A DNA stretch of 64,000 nt from CAXMRP01 sp965216515 (GTDB lineage: Bacteria > Pseudomonadota > Alphaproteobacteria > Rhizobiales > Afifellaceae). The position numbers were made by a program, and so were the translations under genes. The number at the start of each line of letters is the position of its first letter. Position 1 is the first letter of the stretch. This document shows positions 18,891 through 27,620 of this stretch, one piece after another. The notes under the pieces are model-generated. The model did no database searches. It worked only from the letters and a program-made list of their open reading frames with translations, and was not told the origin of the DNA. The DNA lies in NCBI GenBank assembly GCA_965216515.1, contig OZ244173.1, positions 2,232,001-2,296,000 on the forward strand. The letters are read 5' to 3'.

Positions 18891-19900
18891 GGCAGAACCA
18901 CCCTGTCACCGGCGCGAAGGCCGGTCAGGACTTCCATCATCCGGCCCGCATCCGTTTCCAGTGGTTCGCCGGGAACGACGGTAATTTCTGCCCGTTCGCC
19001 ATCTCGCACGACGGTGACATAATCGATGCCGTGCCGCGTCGTAATCGCACCGGCGGGGACCGCGATCGCCCGGCGCTCGCCAATGGGCAGGGAAACGAGC
19101 GTCCGCTCACCGACGAAAAAGTCTCCAAGCCCGTCCACTTCGACGTCGGCGGTAACCCGGCCGTTGAGGATTTCCGGATAGACCTTGGCTATTCGGCCGG
19201 ACAACGTGCCCTTTGCATCGGACTGCGGAAAAAGCCCGCGGGCGCCCACCGTCACGATATCGTTCTCGGTGATTCCCGCCGCATGACGTTCCGGCAGCAA
19301 GAGGCGCAGGAAGTAGCCGCCACCGGCGATGCGGGCGACAGTTTCTCCCGGCAGGATGACCGAACCGGCGGTTACCGGAACAGACAGCACCCGCCCTGAA
19401 GACGGTGCCAATACGGAGCCTTCCTCGGCCTGTCGGCTTATCACCGCCTTGTCGGCGATGACGGCGCTCAACTCGTTTTCGAGGACACTGAACTGTGTCT
19501 GCATCTCATCGAGGCGGGTCTTTGCGATTGTGCCGCGCTGAAATAGCTGCCGCGTACGTTCCAGATTGGTCCGGGCATTGTCGAGCTGTGCGGATATGGC
19601 CAGCTGACGCGCCTCGATGGCCTCAAGCTGCAGGGCAAGTTTCTGATCGACGACATTTGCAATCGTGTCGCCGGCGGAAACCGCATTGCCCTCCTCCACC
19701 GTGATCTCCACCACGGTGCCCCCGATCCGCGCGCGGGCAGCCACCGTGTCCCGGCTCTGCACCTGCCCGAACACCGATTTCATCACCGGAAACGCGCGAT
19801 ACGTAACCTCGAACTCGGCCGCCGCGGCCGGCGGTGCGGCGAACGCAAGCCAGCCAAGTGCAGCAATCGCAAATCCGGCGCGGGTCTTGCGTCGTGTCAT
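18887..19900 (-). CDS. RND efflux periplasmic adaptor (membrane fusion protein)
   Basis: A 337-aa adaptor with an N-terminal signal peptide (GFAIAALGWLAFAAPPAAAA, about 8-27). A biotinyl-lipoyl-like half-motif (GGTVVEITVEEGNAVSAGDTIA) is followed by an alpha-helical hairpin (about 85-150), the second half-motif (APSSGRVLSVPVTAGSVILPGE) and beta-barrel domains. It bridges the RND permease and an outer-membrane channel. The start MTRRKTR (19900) was chosen because it places the charged n-region correctly and has a G-rich ribosome site about 8 bases upstream. It is preceded by the DUF2892 gene in the same operon. Confidence 0.9.
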   Translation of the reverse strand: MTRRKTRAGFAIAALGWLAFAAPPAAAAEFEVTYRAFPVMKSVFGQVQSRDTVAARARIGGTVVEITVEEGNAVSAGDTIANVVDQKLALQLEAIEARQLAISAQLDNARTNLERTRQLFQRGTIAKTRLDEMQTQFSVLENELSAVIADKAVISRQAEEGSVLAPSSGRVLSVPVTAGSVILPGETVARIAGGGYFLRLLLPERHAAGITENDIVTVGARGLFPQSDAKGTLSGRIAKVYPEILNGRVTADVEVDGLGDFFVGERTLVSLPIGERRAIAVPAGAITTRHGIDYVTVVRDGERAEITVVPGEPLETDAGRMMEVLTGLRAGDRVVLP

Positions 19901-19928
19901 AGGTCGGTCCCCCCGCAACGAATGGGCG

Positions 19929-20132
19929 TCAGGAAAAGGCCCTGCCGGACTTGAAGCCGAACTTCTTGAAGACCGACGCGGCCGGGCAGAAGCCGGTGAA
20001 ACCCGCCTGGATCATGTTCAGACCGGCAAACGCCGCCAGCAGAAGCCAGTAGGGTGACACGAAATAGCCGAGCACAAGCGATACGATAACGACAAAGCCG
20101 GCAAAGACGAAAACAGCGCGATCGATATTCAT
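19929..20132 (-). CDS. YgaP-type two-helix membrane protein (DUF2892)
   Basis: A 67-aa protein with two transmembrane helices (about 5-20 and 25-44) and the family motif FTGFCPAAS. It corresponds to the C-terminal membrane module of the rhodanese YgaP, here without the rhodanese domain. In E. coli ygaP is regulated by the ArsR-type repressor YgaV, and the same pairing is seen here with the adjacent ArsR gene. It may take part in sulfide/persulfide handling. It lies between the repressor and the RND adaptor gene, all on one strand. Confidence 0.85.
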   Translation of the reverse strand: MNIDRAVFVFAGFVVIVSLVLGYFVSPYWLLLAAFAGLNMIQAGFTGFCPAASVFKKFGFKSGRAFS

Positions 20133-20157
20133 GGGAGTTCTCCTTGGTTGGCCTGGT

Positions 20158-20505
20158 TCAAAGGTCGGGGCAGTAGATGTCTTTCAGCGCAAGCAGCAGG
20201 CGCTCCAGTTGGCTGTCGCCAAGGGTGTAGAACAGGGTCTGGCCGGTACGCCGGAATGTAACGAGTCCGTCTTCGCGCAACTTCGCCAGATGCTGGGAAA
20301 GCGCCGACTGGCTGAGGCCCACCGATTGTGCCAGCGTGCCAACCGGGCTCTCACCCGCCTCGGCAAGCCGGCACAGGACCAAAAGCCGCTTCTGATTGGA
20401 CAACGCCTTCAGAACCCTTGCCACCTCGTGTGATTTGGCAACGAGCGGGCCGGTATCGAATCCGCCTGCGAGTGTCTCTGCCACCGTGACGATTTCCTGT
20501 TGCAT
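20158..20505 (-). CDS. ArsR-family repressor, BigR/SqrR/YgaV-like persulfide sensor
   Basis: A 115-aa winged-helix repressor. The recognition region is VGTLAQSVGLSQSALSQHLAKLREDGLV (about 55-82). Two cysteines, C45 (LLVLCRLA) and C112 (DIYCPDL), are 67 residues apart. This is nearly the spacing of the two sensing cysteines of SqrR and BigR (about 66), and no metal-binding ELCVC-type site is present. Oxidation to a di- or polysulfide would release DNA. It is the first gene of the operon ArsR-DUF2892-adaptor-RND, with two palindromes immediately upstream that are its probable operators. Confidence 0.85.
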   Translation of the reverse strand: MQQEIVTVAETLAGGFDTGPLVAKSHEVARVLKALSNQKRLLVLCRLAEAGESPVGTLAQSVGLSQSALSQHLAKLREDGLVTFRRTGQTLFYTLGDSQLERLLLALKDIYCPDL

Positions 20506-20516
20506 GCAGTATATAT

Positions 20517-20532
20517 TTTAGATTTTTCTAAA
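20517..20532. promoter_or_regulatory. Palindrome 1, candidate ArsR operator
   Basis: Perfect inverted repeat TTTAGA-N4-TCTAAA starting 12 bases upstream of the ArsR start codon. It lies in the most AT-rich stretch of the area and is the likely autoregulatory site. Confidence 0.65.
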
Positions 20533-20547
20533 TTAGATATTTCTAAT
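20532..20547. promoter_or_regulatory. Palindrome 2, candidate ArsR operator
   Basis: Perfect inverted repeat ATTAGA-N4-TCTAAT, with the same geometry as the first palindrome and centred 15 bases from it. The two share TTAGA-N4-TCTAA, which supports a tandem repressor site. Confidence 0.65.
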
Positions 20548-20730
20548 ATATTTGCAAGTGGCCGCGCCCGGTTTTTTTCGCCGAGTGGATTATGGCGAAA
20601 TGGGCTTGGTCGGGCGGGCCGTCAGGCGCCATGATGGAGCCAGGCCGGCAATGCCGGTGAATGTCCGCTCCGGACCGCCGCCGCGGCGCGCAAAGCACGC
20701 CGCATTGTTTTGGGCAGGACACCAGCCGGA

Positions 20731-21414
20731 ATGGCGAAGATGGTTGAAAACGCAACGATTGAAGAATTCGGGACGGCCGACTCTTCGGATCTGTCCATTC
20801 TGTTCGTCGTGGCGGCGATGCCGGAATATGGCCCGTCGCTGAAACGCCGAATAGCGCCGCTGATGACCGGTGTCGGACCGGTCGAGGCCGCTGCCGCCAC
20901 CGCCCATGCGCTGGCGCGGCTGGAATCGGAAGGCAGAAAACCCGATCTGGTCCTGTCCCTTGGCTCCTGTGGCTCGCGCGTGCTGGCCCAGGGCGCGATC
21001 GTGCAGGTCGCTTCGGTCAGTTATCGCGATATGGACGCCTCGCCGCTCGGATTTCAAAAAGGGCGCACGCCGTTTCTGGACCATCCTGTCGAGATCCCGA
21101 TCCGCCAGCGCCTTTGTGATATTCCCGCCTGCCGGCTGTCGACAGGCGCGGCGGTCCTCAGCGGCCGCGACTATGATGGGATCGACGCTGAAATCGTCGA
21201 CATGGAAACATTTGCGAGCCTTCGTGCCTGTCACCGCGCCGGCGTGCCGCTGGTCGGCTTGCGTGGCGTATCGGACGGCCGCGAGGATCTTCGCTCCTAT
21301 TCCGACTGGGCCGATTATCTGCACGCGGTCGACGAAAATCTCGCCGCCGTCATCGATCGGTTGCCGGCGATGATCGGTGCAAGGTCCCGGGCGTACTGGA
21401 CCCGGATCGCCTGA
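20731..21414 (+). CDS. MTA/SAH nucleosidase-like phosphorylase-superfamily protein
   Basis: About 227 aa, nucleoside phosphorylase fold. Core motifs: LFVVAAMPEYGP at the N-terminus, GVGPVEAAAATA, LSLGSCGS, and the purine-binding VDMETFAS with its conserved glutamate, then LRGVSDGRED with the catalytic-type aspartate. The likely activity is hydrolysis of 5'-methylthioadenosine and/or S-adenosylhomocysteine, or a hopanoid-type nucleoside as in HpnG relatives. The start is uncertain: ATG 20731 was chosen, with ATG 20740 and a TTG at 20710 as alternatives. It is divergent from the ArsR operon. Confidence 0.78.
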   Translation: MAKMVENATIEEFGTADSSDLSILFVVAAMPEYGPSLKRRIAPLMTGVGPVEAAAATAHALARLESEGRKPDLVLSLGSCGSRVLAQGAIVQVASVSYRDMDASPLGFQKGRTPFLDHPVEIPIRQRLCDIPACRLSTGAAVLSGRDYDGIDAEIVDMETFASLRACHRAGVPLVGLRGVSDGREDLRSYSDWADYLHAVDENLAAVIDRLPAMIGARSRAYWTRIA

Positions 21415-21449
21415 ATTCCGGGCCGGCAAATCCGTGCCGGTGCCGGAGA

Positions 21450-22769
21450 TCAGGCTGGCGTCACAGCGGCATCCGGCAGCGCCGGCGGGCCGAACACCGC
21501 CTCCAGGGGAGCCAGCGTCTCATCGAGATTTTCGCCAAGAACAACCACCAGATCGCCGTCGCGAACGTCGCCGGCGACCATGGCCAGGGCATCGCGCAAG
21601 TGTCTGTGTTGGGATGCCTTGTCCGGCTGGACGCCATTGGCGCGAAGTCCCCGGACGATTTTCTCCGGTGACCACCCGGCGGCATGGCGGCGGACATAGC
21701 GCGGGACCTCATAGGCCAGATATCTGTCAAAGACCCCGGCCAACTCACGCGCCATGTCGCGATAGTGATGATCGGCCCGATTGTCCGGCGCGGTCACGAG
21801 GCAGAACCTGCGCCCGCCAACCGGTATGTCCGCAATGGCCGGCACCGTCTTGGCCAGCGCGACCGGATTGGATCCGTAATTGACGAGCACCCGGAACGGA
21901 TAGCCCTCCACGAACATGAACCGCGCCGGATTGTCGGTCCCATCGAGCTGAAAGGCCCGCAATCCTGCCGCGATCGCGTCATGGGCGATGTCGAGGCCGG
22001 CGGCCAGCCCGACAGCCGCCAGGGCGTTTTCGATATTGAAGCCCAGCAAACCGCCGAGCGCGGCCGGCATCTCGGCAATCGGAATGATCCGTTCGGCGTG
22101 CCCGCCGGTTCGAACGGCAATTTCCGCCGCCGGACCTTGGCCCAGGAGGGCAATGGCCCGACCGCCGGCGCCGGTATGGCGATCCAGAACATCGCCGTTT
22201 CCGCCCGCCGAAAAAAGGATCGTGCGATTCACCGCAAAATCGCCGGCAAGGCGGAGACATTGCGGATCGTCGGCGTTGAGCACGACAGCCCGCCTGGCGA
22301 TATCCAGTACACGCCGCTTTACGCCGGCCATCTCCGCGCCGGTCTCGACACCGTGTTCGCCCAGATGCTCAGCACCGATGTTTGTCAGCACGGCAACATC
22401 GCATCGGTCCAGATAGAGCCCGTGATTCAGGATACTGCCGCGTGCCGTTTCCAGGGCCGCCGCCGTAACGCGCGGTTCCGTCATCACCCACCCGGCACCG
22501 CGAAATCCCGACGCATCGCCCCACCAGATCTGCCGGTCATCGACATGGATCCCGAGCGTGTTGGCCCTGCCGACCGTATGTCCCGCTTCCCTCAGAATAC
22601 GGGCGATCATGTTGGTCGTCGTTGTCTTCCCGTTCGACCCGGTGATCATTGCCGTGAGGATCGGCTGAGCCGCACCTGTCTGCCGCACGGCCGCGCGAAT
22701 CTGCCTAATCCGCAGCCGCCAGCGCGACAACCGGTATCTTGTTCGCCGTCTGTTGCGCGCTGCCTTCAT
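21450..22769 (-). CDS. Mur-ligase-family amide ligase, cyanophycin-synthetase-like (cluster copy 1)
   Basis: A 439-aa stand-alone Mur ligase. The ATP P-loop is ITGSNGKTTTTN. The segment GDASGFRGAGWVMTEPRVTAAALETARGS and the following DVAVLTNIGAEHLG / LNADDP resemble the Mur-ligase half of cyanophycin synthetase (CphA), but the CphA ATP-grasp half is absent. The expected chemistry is ATP-dependent activation of a carboxylate and coupling to an amine. The start MKAARNRRR was chosen; an ORF extension to 22862 would overlap nothing useful. It is the last gene of the minus-strand cluster, 16 bases after the PP-loop protein. The substrate is unknown. Confidence 0.8.
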   Translation of the reverse strand: MKAARNRRRTRYRLSRWRLRIRQIRAAVRQTGAAQPILTAMITGSNGKTTTTNMIARILREAGHTVGRANTLGIHVDDRQIWWGDASGFRGAGWVMTEPRVTAAALETARGSILNHGLYLDRCDVAVLTNIGAEHLGEHGVETGAEMAGVKRRVLDIARRAVVLNADDPQCLRLAGDFAVNRTILFSAGGNGDVLDRHTGAGGRAIALLGQGPAAEIAVRTGGHAERIIPIAEMPAALGGLLGFNIENALAAVGLAAGLDIAHDAIAAGLRAFQLDGTDNPARFMFVEGYPFRVLVNYGSNPVALAKTVPAIADIPVGGRRFCLVTAPDNRADHHYRDMARELAGVFDRYLAYEVPRYVRRHAAGWSPEKIVRGLRANGVQPDKASQHRHLRDALAMVAGDVRDGDLVVVLGENLDETLAPLEAVFGPPALPDAAVTPA

Positions 22770-22785
22770 CACCGCCGGTGGATTC

Positions 22786-23991
22786 TCACGACCGGCCGGG
22801 CGGCGGTGTGGCGGATCGGGGCAACGCCCGCGCCGGCAACGCCCGGGCCTGCCGTCGGACAAGCGGAAGAAATGGCTTCAGCCATCGCGGCAGCGGATAG
22901 TTGGCGCGATCGAGATAGGCGAGAAATCTCAGATCGGTGACCGAGCGCCGGTCGCCGATGGAATGGCGCAGAAACCGAAAGAGGATGCGACTGCGATTGG
23001 CCCGAAACGCGCCGAGATCGAACACATCGGCGAAAGCCTCGATCTTTCCGTTGGCATCGGCATAGGCCAGGAACTGGGCGCATTTGTAGCATTGGCCGCA
23101 ATTGAGATATCGCGCCGTCGCTGACGCAGCATGGGTGCACACGACAAGGTGCGCCCTGGCCTCCGGCATGTCGACGACGACCGCCGCCTTTTCGATGCGC
23201 GTGGCGTGGAATCCGAACGGCACGAACATCTGTTCCGGCCTGGAAAACAGGGGCACCAGCACCGGATCGAGCGTGGAAATGCCCGACGCACGGCCAAGCT
23301 TCGGTTGGCGCCCGATCTCCTCCGAAGAGGAATAGACGAACGCGCCGAACAAATGGTCGATCGTCAGCGCCGCGGCGATGTTCCGCAACGTGTGATTGTG
23401 GATGAAGCGGCCCGGGTACAATGCACCGAGATCCGCGACGACGCTGACCAGCGGAATTTCGTGTGCCCGCGCATAGGCTTCGGCGTTTTGCCTGTGCCGC
23501 CGGAACGTCGCCTCGTCCGGATGGGCGCCCACATGATTGTGCACGAAGACTGTCGGCTTCAGGTGCGCCGGTGATCCGGATTCTCCGCGAAGGCAGGCGT
23601 GTGTGTAGAGACTGTCGATCCCGCAGCTCATACCCGTCATCGCGCCGGACGGACGCACCGCCCCGGCGGCCCGCCGGCCGGCATCGATATCAATATGTTG
23701 CCATTGCCGATTGAGCAGCCGGATCGTTGCCTGGATCGGACCCCGGCAAGCCTGGACAAGCGTCTCATCGATATCGCCTTCGACAATGATGTTCCGCCCG
23801 CCGATCATCGCCGGCATCAGCAATGCCACGAGGAAAGGATCGAGACTTGGCGACCAGTCGCCCACAGCCGGGTGATTGCCGAAACGCGAAAATGCCAACG
23901 ATCGGGTTTCGCCATTGGCGTGCAGATCCGCCTCTGCGAGAAACCCCTCGGATGTTTCCCGCTGCCGCGCATTGGACAGAACGAACGTCAC
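22786..23991 (-). CDS. PP-loop (HUP-fold) ATPase-like protein with CxxCxxC motif
   Basis: A 401-aa protein with a probable PP-loop at about 118-130 (MTGMSCGIDSLYT, cf. SGGxDS of ATP pyrophosphatases) followed by alternating strands and helices. A cysteine cluster C298-x2-C301-x2-C304 in LNCGQCYKC then suggests metal binding. N-type ATP pyrophosphatases adenylate a substrate for amide or thio transfer, as in QueC and N-acetyl-sugar amidotransferases. It overlaps the upstream Mur-ligase gene by four bases. I do not recognise a named family; activity and substrate are open. Context points to building-block synthesis or amidation for the Mur-ligase cluster. Confidence 0.65.
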   Translation of the reverse strand: MTFVLSNARQRETSEGFLAEADLHANGETRSLAFSRFGNHPAVGDWSPSLDPFLVALLMPAMIGGRNIIVEGDIDETLVQACRGPIQATIRLLNRQWQHIDIDAGRRAAGAVRPSGAMTGMSCGIDSLYTHACLRGESGSPAHLKPTVFVHNHVGAHPDEATFRRHRQNAEAYARAHEIPLVSVVADLGALYPGRFIHNHTLRNIAAALTIDHLFGAFVYSSSEEIGRQPKLGRASGISTLDPVLVPLFSRPEQMFVPFGFHATRIEKAAVVVDMPEARAHLVVCTHAASATARYLNCGQCYKCAQFLAYADANGKIEAFADVFDLGAFRANRSRILFRFLRHSIGDRRSVTDLRFLAYLDRANYPLPRWLKPFLPLVRRQARALPARALPRSATPPPGRS

Positions 23992-25295
23992 GTCTCGCGC
24001 CGTCCGGTGCGAATTCGGTTGCCAGATCGCCGCTTTTTCTGCGACCGGATGATCGCCGGGTGATCTGCGAAGTCATGCATGAACAACCCGCATTTCCGGC
24101 AACTTACGCTGATTCCGCAATAAGGCTCCCAGCAGCGCACATCCTTGTCCCAATTCAAGGCAATCCGCTCCAGGTGCAGGTTCTCCGATCCCTTCAGCAG
24201 GATTGCATCATCGGGCCCGGCCGTATTCCGGAAATAGGCGTCCACCTCGGCCGGAGTTTCGAACGACAGGTATCGTTCCGCCTGCCGATCTTCGTCGCTC
24301 GCCTTTGCCCGGTGGCCATGGGCACCGACGAATATCACCTGGTCGGCTGCCGCTCGTGCGGCCAGATAAGCATCGCGATACTGCTTTTTCGAACTGCCCT
24401 TGTAGTCGGAAATCTGGCCCAGGACGATGCGCTTTGTGCGGCTCCGGGCATCCGCCAGGGTCGCAAAGGCGAGGTTGAGCGATTCGCCCGGCGCCTTGAC
24501 CGTATCCAGAATGAATGTCGGCCCGCCGGCCACCGGGTAGATTTCGCAGCGCCCCGGCAATCCGGCAAAGCTCCTGATCCGCTCCGCAATGCGATCCGCC
24601 GGCATGCCGAGCTCGCTCGCCGCCGCAAAGGCCGCGACTGTCGACAGCCAGAATTGTTCTCCCGCAAACCGGGTTTCGATGTCGATCTCCGTTCCGCCTG
24701 CCGCGATCCGCACGCGCAAGCGATCCGGATAGGATGCCTTTGCGCACACGACACGATAATCGGCCGGCTGCAAACGCCCGAATGTCACTGCCCGCGCACT
24801 CGTCCGGTCCGCCATCGACATGACATGCGGATCGTCCGCATTCAGCAGCACCAGGCCGTCGGCGCGAATATTCTCGACGAGAAAGCCTTTTTCCGCCGCA
24901 ACCGCCTCCCGCGACCTGTACCACGAATAATGCTCGATCCCGATCAGGGTCACGATCGCCATATCGGGTTGCAGGAACCGCGCGGTATCGCGCATGTGCC
25001 CGCGCGGACCGATCGCCACTTCGGCGACAAAATAGTCCGTCTCCCGCGGTGTCCGGATCAGACTGCGATAGATATCCTTGAGATTGTTCTGGATGATCTG
25101 GCGTCCGGTCACCCCGGCGTCTTCCAGGATATGGGCGGTCAGCGCCGCGGTCGTGGATTTGCCGGAACTGCCGGTTATGCCGATGACCGTCGTCCGGCTC
25201 CCCTTCCGCTTCTGCCGCGCATGGGCCATCCGCACACGCCAGCGCAGGCGGGCGAGGCGCTCGGACAGAAAACGAAGAGGGGCATATTCCGACAT
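23988..25295 (-). CDS. MurF-like amide ligase with C-terminal Cys4 tail (cluster copy 2)
   Basis: A 435-aa Mur ligase. P-loop GITGSSGKST at about 39-48; EVAIGPRGHM, GIEHYSWY and LNADDP match the central ATPase domain; LDTVKAPGES and KGSENLHLER match the MurF-type C-terminal domain. After HLER comes C388-x4-C393-x5-C399-x2-C402, a zinc-ribbon-like tail also found in the copies at 28979 and 35163, and then a basic 33-residue end. It is likely to couple an amino acid or amine to a carboxylate. It is co-transcribed with the pyruvyl transferase upstream and the PP-loop gene downstream. Confidence 0.82.
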   Translation of the reverse strand: MSEYAPLRFLSERLARLRWRVRMAHARQKRKGSRTTVIGITGSSGKSTTAALTAHILEDAGVTGRQIIQNNLKDIYRSLIRTPRETDYFVAEVAIGPRGHMRDTARFLQPDMAIVTLIGIEHYSWYRSREAVAAEKGFLVENIRADGLVLLNADDPHVMSMADRTSARAVTFGRLQPADYRVVCAKASYPDRLRVRIAAGGTEIDIETRFAGEQFWLSTVAAFAAASELGMPADRIAERIRSFAGLPGRCEIYPVAGGPTFILDTVKAPGESLNLAFATLADARSRTKRIVLGQISDYKGSSKKQYRDAYLAARAAADQVIFVGAHGHRAKASDEDRQAERYLSFETPAEVDAYFRNTAGPDDAILLKGSENLHLERIALNWDKDVRCWEPYCGISVSCRKCGLFMHDFADHPAIIRSQKKRRSGNRIRTGRRET

Positions 25296-25321
25296 GATCC
25301 CGGGACACTACAACAAAGACA

Positions 25322-26143
25322 CTACGAATCCGGCCCCGCTTCCAGCACCGACGTCAATCGCGCCAGATAAGCGGATTTGTCAAACCGGTACCGGCCGACA
25401 TCAAAGCTGTCTGGCGGCGGATTTGCAATCAGGGCCGCTGATGCGGGATGCGGTGTTTTCGGCGCATGGAGTGTCGTAAAATAGTCGTCGAACTTGAACC
25501 GCCCGCCCTTCATTCGCGCGCCCGGAGCAACCCACAGGTTGGGCACATCGAACGCATCGGCAACGATCAGCCCGTGAAGCGATTGCGACAGTATACGCTC
25601 GCATGCCGCGATCTCCTCGACTACCTGCCAGGGATCCGCGGCCGGATCGATAAGGTGGATATCGGCAATGCGCGCAGCCCGGAAGCCGTCGAATTCGGTG
25701 CAATGGGGAACAAATCCGCAGCGATAGCGTTTCTCCGCTGGCGGTTCGGCGATCCGATCGATCAACACCAGCGGATCACCAAGCTGGATCGCGGCGTCCG
25801 CGCCGAGTTTTTGCCGTGACAACTCCCCCCGCACGCTGACCACGCGCGCCGGCGCCTGGCGGCATATATCGTGCGCACTCAGAAACCCGGAGCCCAGAAC
25901 CGTCGACGACCGGGTCGCCCGATCGAGAATACTGCCTATTCCCAGAAAATGGCATCGTTCGCGGTCCTTGCAGAACCCCACCGGCCTGCCGCCGAGACGC
26001 GCAAAAACAGCCGGATTGATATCATCGCCAAAATTGGGGCGACCGACATGCCAGAAAAACGGTTGCGCATCCGCGCCCGCATGCGCCACGGCATGGTAAC
26101 GTCGCAACTTCTGCGATTTTCTCGCCAGCCGGCCAAATACCAT
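25322..26143 (-). CDS. Polysaccharide pyruvyl transferase family protein
   Basis: A 273-aa protein. NFGDDINP near residue 35-45 is the typical N-terminal motif (nFGD). LGIGSIL, then VSVRGELS and LGDPLVL, and the C-terminal SQSLHGLIVADAF are all characteristic of the CsaB/WcaK family. Such enzymes add a pyruvate ketal from PEP to a sugar of a surface polymer. The start MVFGRLARK was preferred over an upstream M at 26212. It lies between the CapA-like and MurF-like genes of the cluster, 26 bases from the latter. It supports a saccharide component in the product. Confidence 0.82.
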   Translation of the reverse strand: MVFGRLARKSQKLRRYHAVAHAGADAQPFFWHVGRPNFGDDINPAVFARLGGRPVGFCKDRERCHFLGIGSILDRATRSSTVLGSGFLSAHDICRQAPARVVSVRGELSRQKLGADAAIQLGDPLVLIDRIAEPPAEKRYRCGFVPHCTEFDGFRAARIADIHLIDPAADPWQVVEEIAACERILSQSLHGLIVADAFDVPNLWVAPGARMKGGRFKFDDYFTTLHAPKTPHPASAALIANPPPDSFDVGRYRFDKSAYLARLTSVLEAGPDS

Positions 26144-26224
26144 TATCGGTTCACGCTCCCGTACCGCCGCGCGCCGCGCCAACATGGCCGGGCTTGCCGA
26201 TGCCACACACAATCGACCATCCGA

Positions 26225-27460
26225 TCATAGATCGATCACGCCGGCATTCGCGGCCTCATCGTAGCGGACCTGCGTGCCGAATTGGCGGGATTGCGCCGCA
26301 ATGGCCGAAATAATCCGCCGCCCCAGGGCGCGATTTGCAAGTTTCGGTGTCCCCAGCGTGGCGTCATCTGCATCAAACCGCAAGTCAACCGGAAGCAGGC
26401 GGATCGCGGAAATTCCGCTGCCCGAAACCGTCACGACAGCGCCGACACCCTCAAATGCCGGCCTGTCCGGGACACCGTATGTTGCACGAAAATCATCCAT
26501 GTCGGCGTCATCGGGAAGGCCCCGCATTTCGTAGGCCTCCTGCGGAACGGCCGGGACCAGATGTGGCTGAAACACGAAGTCTCCAAGGCCGTAGAAAACC
26601 GGCCGGCCCTTGTGAATCTCGATCCCGCGGACCGCGTGCTGCCCCTGCACGAAAACAAGGTCCGCGCCCGCATCCACGAACTGGCGGCAAACCGCCGACA
26701 GCCAGCGCCGTTCGTTGTGGCTGTGGAGTGAAACAATCGTGAAGTCGGCCGTCTTGGCGGCGTCCCCGACAGCCTGAAGATTGGCGGTTAGATCGGCGAG
26801 AACCGGACGGCGGGCAATGGCCAATGCCCACCGTTCCCCCGGTTCGAATACCACGCCGCGCCAGCGCACGGTTCCGCTCCGCCGCCGGTAGTGGGCACCG
26901 TCAGCTTTGCGAATTTCGGCAAACCGGTGTTCAGGACACCGGATTGCGAAGCCGCCGACGGTCCTCAGCGGATTGACGCCGGGTCGCCCCCTGATATCCG
27001 TCCGCGAACGGGAGGCCTGGCCGTAATAGGGAAATGTGGCGGTCATCGAGACCAGGGCGACCTGGCCCAACTTGCAGCGCAGCAGGCCGGGCGCGCGCGC
27101 GGCTTGCAAATCGGCCCCGCTACCCGCCATCGCGATACCGGCGGCCTTGAGATGTGACAGCGTTTCAAGCACGCCTTCGCTACCATAATCGAACGAATGA
27201 TTGTTCGCGGTGGCCACCATATCGATCCCGGCCCATTTCAAGTCCTCGGCAACCGCCGGCGGTGTCGCAAGCCAGGCTCCGCCGCTGTCGACCTGTGCAT
27301 GGCCGCGGAAAGTATGGATCACGGTTTCGAGGTTGGCGACGGCCAGATCGGCGTCCCGCATCACGTCCACGAGCTTGAGGAACTCTGGTTCGGTATCGCC
27401 TGACAAGGGCTGGACAATCAGCATGTCCCCGGCCAGAAACAGCGTCTTGTCGTCCCTCAT
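26225..27460 (-). CDS. CapA-family (PGA_cap) metallophosphatase-like protein
   Basis: A 411-aa protein of the CapA/PgsA family. The conserved features are AGDMLI near the N-terminus, ANLETVI, the ATANNHSFDYGSEG motif, a SLHSHNER histidine pair, and GQHAVRGIEIHKGRPVFYGLGDFVF. In poly-gamma-glutamate systems CapA/PgsA works with a Mur-ligase-like CapB/PgsB, and here it is encoded among five Mur ligases. No N-terminal membrane anchor is visible, unlike PgsA. The start MRDDKTLFLAGD was chosen; a frame open to 27550 is unsupported. It is divergent from the plus-strand Mur ligase. Confidence 0.86.
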   Translation of the reverse strand: MRDDKTLFLAGDMLIVQPLSGDTEPEFLKLVDVMRDADLAVANLETVIHTFRGHAQVDSGGAWLATPPAVAEDLKWAGIDMVATANNHSFDYGSEGVLETLSHLKAAGIAMAGSGADLQAARAPGLLRCKLGQVALVSMTATFPYYGQASRSRTDIRGRPGVNPLRTVGGFAIRCPEHRFAEIRKADGAHYRRRSGTVRWRGVVFEPGERWALAIARRPVLADLTANLQAVGDAAKTADFTIVSLHSHNERRWLSAVCRQFVDAGADLVFVQGQHAVRGIEIHKGRPVFYGLGDFVFQPHLVPAVPQEAYEMRGLPDDADMDDFRATYGVPDRPAFEGVGAVVTVSGSGISAIRLLPVDLRFDADDATLGTPKLANRALGRRIISAIAAQSRQFGTQVRYDEAANAGVIDL

Positions 27461-27620
27461 TCCGGTTTGATCGCCCCAACCTGAAGTGCGGGCCGATACG
27501 GCCGGCCGCAGAACCGGGAACCTGCGGATATGCGCCGGCCCCCGGCCCATAAACCCGATATGGGCGAATCCGACAAGTGTCCGATTGCCATGTCGGAAAT
27601 GCGCTCGTCGAGGCCGGACG
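27461..27620. promoter_or_regulatory. Divergent intergenic region inside the Mur-ligase cluster
   Basis: These 160 bases separate the divergent CapA-like and plus-strand Mur-ligase starts and must hold both promoters. No clear operator or promoter box was recognised. Confidence 0.4.

Noticed and set aside
26225..27460. Complete poly-gamma-glutamate (capBCA) operon
   Set aside because: Only the CapA-type gene is recognisable; no CapC-like membrane protein or canonical CapB was found, so the cluster cannot be called PGA synthesis.
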